A stretch of 64,000 nt of DNA from Blasia pusilla (taxonomy: Eukaryota > Marchantiophyta > Marchantiopsida > Blasiales). The position numbers and the translations under genes are program-made. Where the stretch lies: contig CM114272.1 of NCBI GenBank assembly GCA_050084515.1, forward strand, positions 20,398,001 to 20,462,000. Reading direction: 5' to 3'. Numbering within the stretch: position 1 is the first letter of the stretch; every line of letters starts with the position of its first letter. Of the stretch, positions 49,344 through 59,768 are shown in pieces. The notes below the pieces were generated by a model. That model worked only from the letters and a program-made list of their open reading frames with translations, searched no databases and was not told where the DNA came from.

Positions 49344-49396
49344 ACAGTAGTGTTCCAAATCTCTACCACAAGCATATGTTGCTCACACAACTATTT

Positions 49397-49714
49397 TCAA
49401 ATGAGGCAAAGCAACATCTTTGCCTCATCTAGAGTCTGAGTCCTTGAACTCTCCAATATGAGAGTCCTCAAGTTCGTGCATCTTACACGAGGCCTCTCTC
49501 GTAGGGGTGGAGTGGTTGCTTCAACATTGACATCCGTACCCTCTACTCTCTCACTGCCACCCATCCCTACCACTCTACCCCCATACGCTTGAACATATAC
49601 TATGGGAGCATTAACATGATAATGGTGACGACACTTCTCCAGATGAGCATCCAAACGTGTGTTTGTGGATTGGAGAACCCGATCCACAACATGTACCATC
49701 ACTCTATTCAACAT
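49397..49714 (-). pseudogene. unrecognised 105-codon open frame
   Basis: Contains VDRVLQSTNTRLDAHLEK, which could form a short coiled coil, then a basic Gly/Arg-rich part. It may be a gag N-terminus of a lost element, but nothing confirms this. 49715-50000 holds no gene. Confidence 0.25.
49401..49428. repeat. 11-bp-arm perfect inverted repeat
   Basis: ATGAGGCAAAG, loop CAACAT, CTTTGCCTCAT. It lies 58 bp past the solo LTR end. Confidence 0.85.
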
Positions 49715-50011
49715 CCCATCGATGTCGTTCCTTTGAGTCTAAGTTAAAGGAACACCCATCTAGCTATTGCTCTAGGAAATATATCCCCCTAGGATAGGTT
49801 CCTAGAACCACTCGTGGAGGGGTCTACCCAACCCCCTTAAACAACTTCATCCCCTCCATAAAAGTTTCAAAAATCTATTAACTAATTGGAAAATGCAGTT
49901 TTCTGCAACTGCTCCTCCGTTTGACACGTGTCATTAGTTTTCTTTACAGCTCCTGCACACACTCCCCATTTTTATTTCTCTCCATCTAGGCACACCCATT
50001 ATCGCCGAGAA

Positions 50012-50165
50012 ACCCTAGTGAGAGGTGGTGTCAGACATGCCATATGCCATTCTCTCGAACATCCATCACAAACTAGCATAGTGGCTGAACCACGGGCGGA
50101 ACTATACAACATACATCGCAAACATGCAGGAACTACTGCAAAGCTAGGATCAATCATACCGTCAA
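50012..50165 (-). pseudogene. PHD finger of copy C
   Basis: On minus, LRCMLYSSARGSATMLVCDGC and SREWHMACLTPPLTRV are read in one frame: Cys pair (second Cys is Tyr as in A), CDGC, His and Cys. The last Cys pair is lost to a stop and substitutions (RRxWVCLDGE). CDGCSREWH is nearly identical to host PHD fingers. It has the C-terminal position after integrase. Confidence 0.78.
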
Positions 50166-50363
50166 TTTTAGGAAGATGATATGGCTACAGTTACGCATAT
50201 GGTCCTTCCAAACCATCCCATCGCGTCCCTCCAATAAAAGAACACCAGATGGTAAAATCTTATCCACTCTCAAGATAGTGCGCCCTGCGGTCACATCCAA
50301 TATCGTGGATGCCGTCTGTTGCAAGTAGACATAATCTCCCTAATGAAACCTCTGGATAGTCGG

Positions 50364-51234
50364 TCAATAACCACCTTCCCAAATAGTTGCATACCTCAAC
50401 GTATCCCGATGTTGCGCAATCGCCAAGTTCTCAAACTCCATGGACATGAGTCTCCAGAAGAACTCACCCTTATAAGAACATGCTCGCATCCATACATCAA
50501 GGTCATCAAGGTTCAACACCTCACCAACATCTCGACGAATGGCCGCAGGAAAATATAGCTCTCGGCCATAAGACAAATACGGTGAGAAAGACGCTAAGAA
50601 GGACTGCATGCAGAATCTGTCTCCCATTGCCAACCACGGAAACTAGAGGTCCCAATCTCCTAGGTGACCTCTTTGCAAGCCATACTTGCATCAACCTCTC
50701 TTCACCGGGTGCACAACCCTCTCCGCTAGTCCATCCGCCCAAGGATGATCTTGTGAAGTGATGTCGTGGTCAATCTGCGCGTGATCACATGAGGCTTGAA
50801 ACTCCTCGCAAAACTCAATATCATGGTTTGTCCACATCTGAGATGGTGCGCCATAATGACTCAACACTCTATCTAGGAAAGCATACACTACTCCCTCACT
50901 TGCTTTGTCAAGAAATGCAACCAACTCTATCCACTTCGAGAAGTGCTCAACCATTAACAACACATAATGACTATGGCGCTCTGTAAAAGGTAAAGTTTTT
51001 GCAAAATCTAAACTCCATCTATAACCTAAACCCAAGATCAAAAGTGAATGCAATAGTGGAGTCAGAACATTGAATGATTCCTAGACCCGATCACACACCA
51101 TACACCTAGCAATAAACTCTTGAACATCAATTTGCATGCCTCGCCACCAATACTATATGTGGAGCAATTTGTACGTTCGCTTCACTCCAAAACGACCCAA
51201 CTTCTCGTGGTCATGTCACACCAAATGTACTCCC
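50364..51234 (-). pseudogene. integrase of copy C
   Basis: The core open frame 50691-51053 reads GLGYRWSLDFAKTLPFTERH, YVLLMVEHFSKWIELVAF, VLSHYGAPSQMWTNHDIEF and ADGLAERVVHPVKRG. The second catalytic Asp site is altered (TNHD where copy A has TDQG). The C-terminal part at 50364-50633 includes LSYGRELYFPAAIRRDVGEVL. The zinc module at about 51060-51230 is degraded (VYGV near the second Cys pair). Confidence 0.85.
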
Positions 51235-52965
51235 TACGAAGGATGAAGCACTACGCGTGCTCTACCATCCTCCCACACTCGCAATACATGTGTCCACTCC
51301 CACCAGAACCATCTGGCTTGCTGTAGGATCCGATCACGCTCTCTAGCACCCAATGTGCTTGCGTTGATGCTAATACATAGGTACCCCAAGACTACTCCAT
51401 CCTCATGATTATCTTGGCCATATGTCGTCTCCTCATCGGCCTCTGGATCTAAGGACTCTCCATTAGACCTCGCCATCCAAGTCTCAACACTGTGGCTCTC
51501 CATAGCCGATAAGCCCAAATAGGCAGACGCGTGCCATCCAAGCACCAACTCCTCATCACTCTCTCCATGCCACCGAGCTTTAGTCGCATCTCGCTGATTT
51601 GGGCATGGGTTACGACTCAAACCATCTACGTCCTCGTTGAGCGTCCCTCGTCTATGTACTACTTTTAAGTCAGACTCTTGCAACAACAGAGCCCACCTTG
51701 CAAGCTTCCATGTAAGCTTGTTTGACTCCATCAACCACTTAAGTGGTTGATCATTAGTAATGATGGTAAAGGGGTTGCCGAATAAGTAACACTTGAAATG
51801 TGCAACAACCCATACTATAGCCAAGCTCTAGTATGGGTTGTTGCTCTAGTACTCATCCTCATACGAGCTATACTTCGTCTCTACAACGTTGTTTGAGCAA
51901 CTAGCATAAGCTACCACAAACTCTCTACCCTCATCGTCCTGTTGGGTGAGCATGGCTCCAAGCTCCAACATGCTCCAATCTGTATGCAATTGGAAATGAC
52001 ACCCTTGATCGGTCTCCTCAATATGGGTGCGGACGTCAACCTATCCTTGAGTATTTGAAATGCTCTCTCTTGCTCATCACCCCACTGCTGCTCGTGATCC
52101 ACCTTGGTTAGCAAGGTTAGCGGCTTTGCAATCGAACTAAAACCCTTGATATGCACTCAATAGAAGTTTGCCAATCCCATGAATGCACAAACTCGACTCA
52201 TATTTGTAGGGCGTGGAATGCGTGAAATAGCCTCTACCTTTGTCTGCTATACACCAAGGCCACCAAGGTATATCGTGTGACCCAAGTAATCAATCTGGTC
52301 GTAGAAGAACTTGCACTTGTCTGAATGTAGCTTCAGCCCATGTAATTGAAATCGTCGAAACACCTCCTCTAGATGTCGCTCATGCTCCTAAACCGTTGTG
52401 CTAAAGATTACGATATCATCAATATAACACCTAGCAAAATGGAGACTTGCCCAGATTCTATCCATGACCCTCGATAGCTCACCTAGAGCGTTATTTAACC
52501 CAACTGGTAAGAAACGCCACTAGTACAAGCAATCCTTCTGAGGATAAATGCCTCAAAATATCATCTTCTACTTGTCCTTCAATCCAATAGGCAGCGGATG
52601 GTATCCGGATCAAAGATCCAATGAACGAAAGACTTTGCATGCCCAATAGCATCAAAGATCTCCTCAAGAGTGGGCATAGCATACCTATCGGACTTCGTCT
52701 CCCGATTGATAGGTCGTCGGTAGTCTCCACACATTCGCCTTTCCATCCAGTTACCATGCACATCCTTCTTGACGGACATGGCAATGGCAGATGCATACCT
52801 TCCATGCAACATCTCCACTAGTCCTATGCCAACCAAATCAAGGCTCCTACTCTGAATCACAACCCTCTCAATATAATTGTACTTGTAGGGTTGTCGAAAG
52901 ATCAGCGTGTCACTAGACAACTTAATGCGGATCCCTGGACCCTTCAAAGTACCCAAATCATGCAT
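51234..52965 (-). pseudogene. reverse transcriptase and RNase H of copy C
   Basis: The RT entry (52579-52965) reads SDTLIFRQPYKYNYIERVV, LVEMLHGRYASAIAM and RRMCGDYRRPINRETKSD. The catalytic YIDD is read near 52415-52432. The RNase H part includes LTSAPILRRPIKG (51911-52156). The open frame 51234-51824 (196 codons) reads HFKCYLFGNPFTIITN, LKWLMESNKL and NEDVDGLSRNPC and runs on into the integrase linker. Stops break the first half. Confidence 0.88.
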
Positions 52966-53394
52966 GCTAAATGCAAAACAACTCCTATACCTCCTAAGGA
53001 ACTGATGTATCTAGTGCCACTCTCCTTCTGTCAACTTAGGGCCCATATCTAGCTCCCAAGTCTCCATAGAGATTGCAATCGGACTCTCCGGCGTGGGTAT
53101 CGGTGGTTGCTATGGTGCAACCCCATCTAGAATAATATGACTCAACTGCTCCCCTACAGAAAACTGCAAAATCTCATCTCCTCCATGTGCAGTACCCGGA
53201 GTCATGGTCGATGTTGTGGCTATCATCTCTCGACGTACCTGCAAAACATCCCAAGACCTCCAAGAGGGTCTCTCCCAATCTCCCCCGGTATGTCGATCTC
53301 CTCAGATCTCCCTCGGTATGTCGATCTCCCCGGCCACTTCCTCAACTGTCTTGGTAGGCAAGGGGCTCACCAATGCAACACTTGTGACTATCAT

Positions 53395-53497
53395 TTCAGG
53401 TGCTATCTATTCGGCAACCCTTTCACACTTATCACTAATCATCAGCTGTTGAGGTGGTTGATGGAGTCCGACAAGCTTACGGGAAAGCTTGCCAGGC
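53395..53497 (+). pseudogene. inverted RNase H fragment inside copy C methyltransferase
   Basis: In plus orientation, FRCYLFGNPFTLITNHQ and LLRWLMESDKLTGKLA match copy A RNase H (about 5087-5190) at DNA level. The host element is on minus, so this is an inverted insertion or template switch. Its right edge abuts MTase sequence just after motif VI. Confidence 0.85.
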
Positions 53498-54330
53498 ATC
53501 CAATAACACCGCTTGGCCGATCCATGTATATACCCCTGATGTGCACTCGTCACCACACTTGACCTCGAATTGCCCAAAATTGGTACATTCTCCAAGATGT
53601 AAGCTAGAGAATGGGATTGATATTCCTAACAATGGGTCCAGGCCGAGGCACAAAAGACGTCCCCACTAACCAACGCCAAACATTCTGAATATACATATAT
53701 GCACCGCTTTAGCAGATACGCCTAGTCATTCCAAATAACACTTGCTCCTCCCTTGCTCTTACTGCGGCTATTAGCACGGAGATAGCCGGGGCTTACAAGT
53801 ATCGCAAGATCCTCATCATCTCCCAAAACAACTTGGACCGAGTGTCAACTAATCCTCTACCTCATCCAACACTCAATTCGCCCTAACATGGCCAACCATC
53901 AATGACCAAATTATTGGTCCCTACCCGCTCCAAATCTTGCACCCCTTGGGTAGGGAACTCTAGAACTCCTATACGCCAGACGTAGACAAGAAGTTGGGAA
54001 AATGAAGGCATAATTACACCACATGTCGTAGTGAAATGCGCCTTGCAACCTCATCAAGCTCAACATACAAATACTATTGCACACGCACTCCAGTAAAACA
54101 ATAGCCAAACCAGTGTTGATCCCTCCAATGAGATCCAACACTGGAATATCGTCTTCTAGAATACGCCAAACAATTAGTGTTATGTCCAAGGGTATCATTG
54201 TAGCACTCCCGGCTACCTCGAGTTTCTCTGACCCATCAGGTTTTGGTGTAAATGTCTCACTCCATGCCATTTACACGTGCTCATTGGCCAAGCGTCGAAG
54301 CTCCTCACTCGAGCCCCACAACAACACCGG
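53498..54330 (-). pseudogene. cytosine-5 DNA methyltransferase N-half of copy C
   Basis: On minus, PLDITLIVW leads to motif I IPVLDLIGGINTGLAIVL (near 54100-54155) and motif II YLYVELDEVARRISLRHV. Motif IV is LVIDGWPC with the Cys codon at 53886-53888, followed by TAG then Gly; the stop is one C-to-T step from CAG. Motif VI is LENVPILGNSRSS (near 53555-53600). Motifs VIII-X are absent here because of the inverted RNase H fragment. The linker 52970-53390 joins it to RT. Confidence 0.82.
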
Positions 54331-54799
54331 CCTCTTCTCCACATTATGATGCGGCTACCATAACACTCCTCTATCTAGAAGTGTTAGGCACGGGTGTGTC
54401 CTTTGCATGGACATGCCCCTCAATCAAATTACTAGGCCACGTGACGGCGTTGCTGAATGCTGCTAATCTCTCCATCTCTCCTAGTCGTGGCTCGATCACT
54501 CTATCCGTGAATCGAACAGGTAACGAGCCAAGTTGCTCATCACCTGACTATAATCCTGGTTTATAGGATGGTGACTCCTCCCAGTAATCCAAGGAAAACC
54601 CCATCAGGTATAACACTGCTCCTCCAACCAAGATGTCATAAGACTCGACATTTGACACTATCGCCTTGGCTCGCACCACAGACTCATTGGTAGGGTGTCA
54701 TGGGCAAATCCTCACCACGACCTCATGTCTAGTTATAAAATACGTCGTACTCGCTCTTCCTAGGGACATCTATCTTGAATGGGCAACGCTCTCCATCGG

Positions 54800-55056
54800 C
54801 CCTCGTGAGGCCCAAACCTATGCATGCGGCCTTCCCCAACATCAGGGGTTACGCCCTAGAATCTAACAAGACGTACTGCGGACTAAAAGACCTGGCTCCA
54901 AGACTCACCAAATCGAAGGCCTTTCCACGGTTATCCAACAACACAACACTAGCTGAGACCATGGCACGCTCGATCGTGTGTCTAGAAGACATCTTCGCCA
55001 TCCTAGCAGCCGTAACCTCCCATGAATATGAGGTAGACCAACTTGGTGTCACATGA
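54800..55056 (-). pseudogene. protease region of copy C
   Basis: On minus, AFDLVSLGARSFSPQYVLLDSRA is followed by a stop, then PLMLGKAACIGLGL. This is the retropepsin site with Gly changed to Arg and a nonsense codon. Upstream (gag side) homology ends at 55056. Confidence 0.6.
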
Positions 55057-55195
55057 GGTGTTGCAGAGGGTGTATGCGAGAGTGAAGTGGCCCTCCCATT
55101 TGTTGGTGGATTCTATTATAGATCCAAAACGTCAATCATAGGCAATAAGACATGATGATCGACCACCGTTAACTGTGGTTAACCGAATTTGCATG
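55050..55195 (+). pseudogene. displaced methyltransferase C-half piece, plus orientation
   Basis: Matches copy A about 3150-3290: GGGTGTATGCGAGAGTG, CCTCCCATTT, GTGGATTC, then GATGATCGACCACCGTT. This lies between motifs VIII and IX. It is on the opposite strand to copy C, whose own piece is missing, so it was probably moved by inversion or comes from another copy. Confidence 0.75.
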
Positions 55196-55655
55196 CCCTT
55201 GGAGGTACTTGATGACAGTCTCAAGAGGTTGAGGATGAAGGCACGGGTAACCGAAGAGAACCTGGTTTACGGTTTTCCCTTCGTTTCGGTTCATTTGAAG
55301 CCATTTTAAGGAACTTCCTATTTCGGGTAAGTTGCCATTTTTGGTATAGTTAACTTTCTACTTAGGGAATTGGCCTTTGACCCACTACAGCAGGTCAAGA
55401 GCCAAGGAGGTGACCGGCAAGCATATATTACCATGGAGAGAGCTTGGGAGAGGGAAAGGGGTATACCTCCAAGAGAGCTTGAGAGCTCATTCACTCTTTG
55501 TTGGACCTCGTGGCATGAGGCGGCGGAGCTATGGTCCTCCTTGCCTTGTGTGTGTAATCCAAGCCTCTCATTAAGAGAATGGGTTTGGTTTGACATGAGA
55601 GAGAAAGAGAGAGAGTTGTGCATATTTGTGAGACCTTGTTGATGTGAGATCCACA
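55195..55655 (+). repeat. gypsy LTR middle fragment, left arm of an inverted pair
   Basis: Matches copy A LTR middle: CCCTTCGTTTCGG, GGTCAAGAGCCAAGGAGGTGAC, GAGAGCTTGGGAGAG and GTGGGTTTGG-like tracts. It ends near TTGTTGATG, just before where the terminal repeat should begin. Confidence 0.8.
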
Positions 55656-56012
55656 TGATTTACAAAGAGAGAATGAGCTCTCAAGCTCTCTCTCTCTTGG
55701 AGGTATACTTTTTTTCCTCTCCCAAGCTCTCTCCACTGTAACCTATGCTCGTAGGTCACCTCCTTGGCTCTTGACCTGCTGTAGTGGGTCAAGAGCCACT
55801 TCCTAAAGTGGAAAGTTAACTATATCAAAATAGCAACTTACTTGAAATAGTAAGTTTCTCAATATGGCTCCAAAAGAGCCGAAACAAAGGGGAAACCTGC
55901 TCTCTCAGACTACTCGTGCCCTTAGCATGTCATCCTTGACCTCTTGAGGTTTTCCTCGAGTATCTCCTAATGCGCTCTACTAGATCTTGACGATCTTTCC
56001 TAAAATACATGA
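55656..56012 (-). repeat. gypsy LTR middle fragment, right arm of an inverted pair
   Basis: The same LTR middle as at 55195-55655 but inverted (CAAAGAGAGAATGAGCTC, TCACCTCCTTGGCTCTTGAC, CTCAATATGGCTCC, GATCTTGACGATC). Together they form a long imperfect palindrome with almost no spacer. Confidence 0.8.
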
Positions 56013-56024
56013 GACAAATCACAT

Positions 56025-56790
56025 GTAGGTGAAGTGTTTCCATGAATTTGGAATATCATTCAATGTGGTATTGCAAGTTGTTTTCAAGCAAGTAGTGTTG
56101 GCATCAAAAAAGATGAAGGGTTACTTAGGTCCTACTTATAATTTGTTACAGACCTCTCTACTTGACAAACATGTGGGGAAGGTGAAGGAAAAGGTTAATT
56201 TTGTATTGGATAATTTTCATTTGGGGGCCATGACCATTATGGATGCTTGGACAAATGTGAGGAGCGAGTCTTTTATTGAACATTATGGTCTCATGTCCAC
56301 AAGATGAGGTCATGATCGAGTCTATAGATATAAAGCCGGTATCCCATATAGATAAATGGTTGGTAGGTCACATAGAGAGGAGTATCATGTGCATAGGACT
56401 AAAGAATGTGTTGCAACTTGTGATAGATAACGCTAGCAATGAGCGAGCTAGAGGGAAACTTATTGAAACAAAGTTTCCTCACATACTTTTGGATGGATAT
56501 GCATCATATTCTCTTGATCTAGTATGCCTTGGGTAGATGAATTTTTTGCACAAGCTCGTGAGCTGGTAGAATTTATGTAGACAAGAACTTGGATGATGGC
56601 CAAATTTATGGAAACCAACCCTATGAAGACATAATTTTTGCTCCCTGCTAACACACACTTTGCAACAAACTTTCTAATTTTGGGACGTGTGTTAGAATTG
56701 AGGGAGGCATTCTATACCATGCAGGTGCTATAAATGGTTTTAGGGAGTATTTCAATAGGAGGAATACAAGGCAAAAGGAGAAGACATGAG
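56025..56790 (+). pseudogene. hAT-like transposase (DUF659-type) remains
   Basis: Frames at 56029-56307 and 56276-56536 read YLGPTYNLLQTSLLDKHV, GAMTIMDAWTNVRSESFI and LKNVLQLVIDNASNERARGK, the DUF659 pattern with the catalytic-type Asp of DAWT and of DNAS. Further on HFATNFLILGRVLELREAF matches the conserved TxFATxFxxLxRxxELR block. Frameshift at about 56290 and later stops. Terminal inverted repeats are not found. Confidence 0.72.
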
Positions 56791-56931
56791 AGATTATTAC
56801 AATTTTTGGATAGAAGATGAAGAGCAAAGTTGCCCGCGGATAAGGCATGTGTTTGTGGACTTATGTCCATCTCGAGGACAAACATTTCCATGAGGCACAC
56901 GTAGCCGTGGTCTGCACCACGTGAACATTAC

Positions 56932-56967
56932 AACTTTGCTTAGGTAGCCTTGCACCTAAGCAAAGTT
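56932..56967. repeat. 14-bp-arm perfect hairpin followed by T-run
   Basis: AACTTTGCTTAGGT, loop AGCCTTGC, ACCTAAGCAAAGTT, then TTTTG. It could be a MITE end or a foldback. No gene is attached. Confidence 0.85.
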
Positions 56968-57901
56968 TTTTGTCACTCGATTTCTAGCGCATGTCGGGCA
57001 CGCACCCTAAACGCGCTTTTTCGTGTCAAGTCCACGTTAAGCACTTAAAAGTCTCGGTGGAGGCATGGAAAGGCCCGTGCCTAGAAGCCCATATGCAGGT
57101 GCAAGGAGGGTTGCCCCGCGCCCACGTCCAATTCTAGATTGTCATGTGGCGCCTTGAGAGTTGTCCTCTAAGGCTACACTCGACCCGCGTTTGGCCCGCG
57201 TCGCATAAATCCTGTGAGTATATGTGGCAACGTTTCATTGATGGAGGCTAAGTGTAAATTTATCTCCCCCCTTCCTAACTCCTAAAATGGGTTGTAAACC
57301 CATAATCAAAGGGCCCCCAAGTAGAGCCCAAAATGCTCATAAGTGGGTGATTAGGGGCTAATTAACTCATATTTTCCCCATTTCCTTCATGCTTTTTCTT
57401 TTTTCTATGAGAGGAGGATTAGTTTTGGATTAGGCCCCAAATTTTATTGGTGCCTTGAAAGCTAAGGGCTAGGATTTTTTGCGAAATCCTTTGCATGCCT
57501 TTGGGAATAGTTAGATTTTTTTTGTGACAAACTTGGATATTTACGCTCCCTGTTATGTCTTAAACAAACTCTAATTTTTATTCCATATTAAGTGAGAGGT
57601 TATGAGTGTGGATTTCTCTTGTTTCATTGAACTTGTTTGGTAATTTTGAGATTTCCCATTCAGAGTCTCGAGTTTAGATTTGTTTCATTGCTTTCCTTAG
57701 TACATCGAGGATGTAGAAGTGGAGGTGGTCAAGGAAACTTATCTGAGTGCACACATATTCTCTTTGAGTGCTTAACCCTCAACCTAGATCCCCTATTCCA
57801 TCATTCAAGCATGTGTACATTAATCAAGCCATTTTTAAACCATCACTTGTTGTTATCTTTTCGGTACTTCCTAATCTCCACCTTTAGATTTTTTTCAGTG
57901 G
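56968..57901. other. intergenic DNA, no supported gene
   Basis: GC-richer to about 57250, then AT-rich. The frame at 57637-57945 has no recognisable motif. Confidence 0.35.
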
Positions 57902-59240
57902 TTGCGCAGGAAATCTTCCTTTCTTCCTCCAAGCTATATGTTTAGTGGGATGGAGTTATCAAGATTGGGAGATAACACAATGGAGTCCAATGATAGTGCC
58001 AAGAGGCACAGAGTCAATTCAAGGAATGACTTTAACATGGCTATAAAAGAGGTATGGCTAGAGTGGTTTATCCAGCTTACATTAGAGAAGAGACAAACCT
58101 ACATTTCGAGGGGTATGGATTGTTTCCCTGATTTCCCCTTGGAATTGCAAAGATTTTCTATGAGAGTTTTAGAGGTATGGAACTAAGAAGTCGATACAAA
58201 GAGGCGGAGAGGTTAAGTGCATTCCATACCCAACAAGGTGTTAACTTGGAGAGAGAGTGTATGTCAATCTCAAGACATACAAGAAGGAGAAGCCCATTTT
58301 TGCAGAGACAACTCTACCAGAAGGATTTAGTGCAGAGTTAAAAAATACATAACTTTTTTAAAGGGACATAATAGTTCGGTGGGGAGGATATTGGTAGTTC
58401 CACGTGGATGTATGTGGATTTTTAACAAGGATGTGGTAGTAGGACATGATCCAGTATACTTTAGGCTCAAGTTTACACGAAACAGTGTATCATTATAAAA
58501 TAAACCAAACCCTTGGCTTTAGTTAAGATATGTACTATTGCATGAAGGTATTTAAGGAAGCATCTCGATTGTATTCAAGATAATTAATCATTTGTGAGGA
58601 GATATTTACATCGAGGAATAGCTCCTATGGTGGGAAGGTTGATCAAGGATCCACCACGTGCCATTTATCCTTACTGGAATGGTGGGCACCTTGAAAATTG
58701 GACATGAGCATGCGACACCTTGAAGAATAGAGGGGCAAGTTTAGAAGAGTTGCAAAAGATCAGATGTCTCACAATGACATCAAGTATTGTCCAGCTTATG
58801 GTTTCCCTTCTTGTTACCATAAAGACTATCCACAAGCATGGATTTTTTCATACCAACCTTCATACTAGGTATATTTTCACCCATTTTGAATTCAACTCTA
58901 TGCCATACATTGCGATTTGGAGATTGGGGAAATGCTTTATGGGATGATGAGTGTTTCACAATGGTGGCCCCATGAACAAAAAACCTGTAAGGCACATAGC
59001 ACCAGAGTTGACAACAACATGGCCTAAGAATCTTCCTTTGAGCATAGCCACAAAAAATTATCCCCTAGGAATGATTATGAAAATTTGAACTATGTGACAT
59101 ATAATCGCGTTGTCAAGGATGCCCACGCAAATGTTAGATGGACTTATCTGAAAAGGATTCGAAAGTGGTCATTGGCTCCGAACCCTTCTAGATCTTATTG
59201 CAAAGGCCTAGAGTTTCTTATTGCATGTATGAGAGTCCAA
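57902..59240 (+). pseudogene. protein-kinase-like pseudogene
   Basis: In pieces: RLIKDPPRAIYPYWNGGHLENW (about 58650-58705), then QLMVSLLVTIKTIHKHGFFHTNLHTRYIF (about 58795-58880), which fits the alpha-E helix and catalytic loop with HRD replaced by FHT. Then IAIWRLGKC in the DFG place (DFG lost) and RHIAPEL (APE motif) near 58993. The preceding frame 57902-58186 is unrecognised. Degenerate key residues and stops argue for a dead copy of a divergent kinase. Confidence 0.5.
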
Positions 59241-59529
59241 AAATATTTGGTGTAGACAATATAGATTCGGGATTAAGACCATCTACATATGCTCATTAAG
59301 TGTATGGTTATGGGATCTTTGTAGCCAAAATAGTGTCAGTATAAATTTGTTCAAAGATTGTATATTTTTCACGAGAAATGTAAGACATGATTGAAGTATG
59401 TGAATGTGTGTCTCTAAAGGATTGTAAATGATCACGGATATACTTTTCATGGATGTATTGTATGTCATCGTATCACTGTTATTGAAATCTTTTCGTAACG
59501 ACCTTTTTCATTCAAAGTTTGGTACTTAG

Positions 59530-59763
59530 AAGATAAGTTGAAGATGGAGTTGCCACCTCATGAAGACCATAGTCCTAACAACGTAGAGGATGATCAAAGA
59601 GGGGAAGAACCTCATGATCCATTGAGACAGCCAAGGCCCGCAAGGGTGGAGAAGGACACGGTCTAAGAATTCCTCACCGAAGATTAATTGAAGGCGCACT
59701 TGGAAAAAGCCATCTACCAAGATATTCTTAACATGGACTTCAAGAAGTCACGACTCAAGTGGT
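59530..59763 (+). pseudogene. coding-like tract interrupted by solo LTR
   Basis: One frame reads MELPPHEDHSPNNVEDDQRG, DPLRQPRPARVEKDT, a stop, then LKAHLEKAIYQDILNMDFKK up to the LTR target site. After the LTR, acidic coding-like sequence (DPIGEFTRKVGDDEWKKDW) continues at 60799. It may be the kinase-like gene's 3' part; function unknown. Confidence 0.35.
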
Positions 59764-59768
59764 CAAAC

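Larger units (their letters stand above)
50000..55056 (-). mobile_element. Ty3/gypsy retrotransposon copy C, rearranged, no LTRs
   Basis: On minus: protease (to 55056), MTase N-half (motifs I-VI), linker, RT, RNase H, integrase and PHD finger. gag and both LTRs are missing. The MTase C-half is replaced by an inverted RNase H fragment (53395-53497), while a matching MTase C-half piece lies in plus orientation at 55050-55195. Closer to copy A than to B in sequence. Confidence 0.88.
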
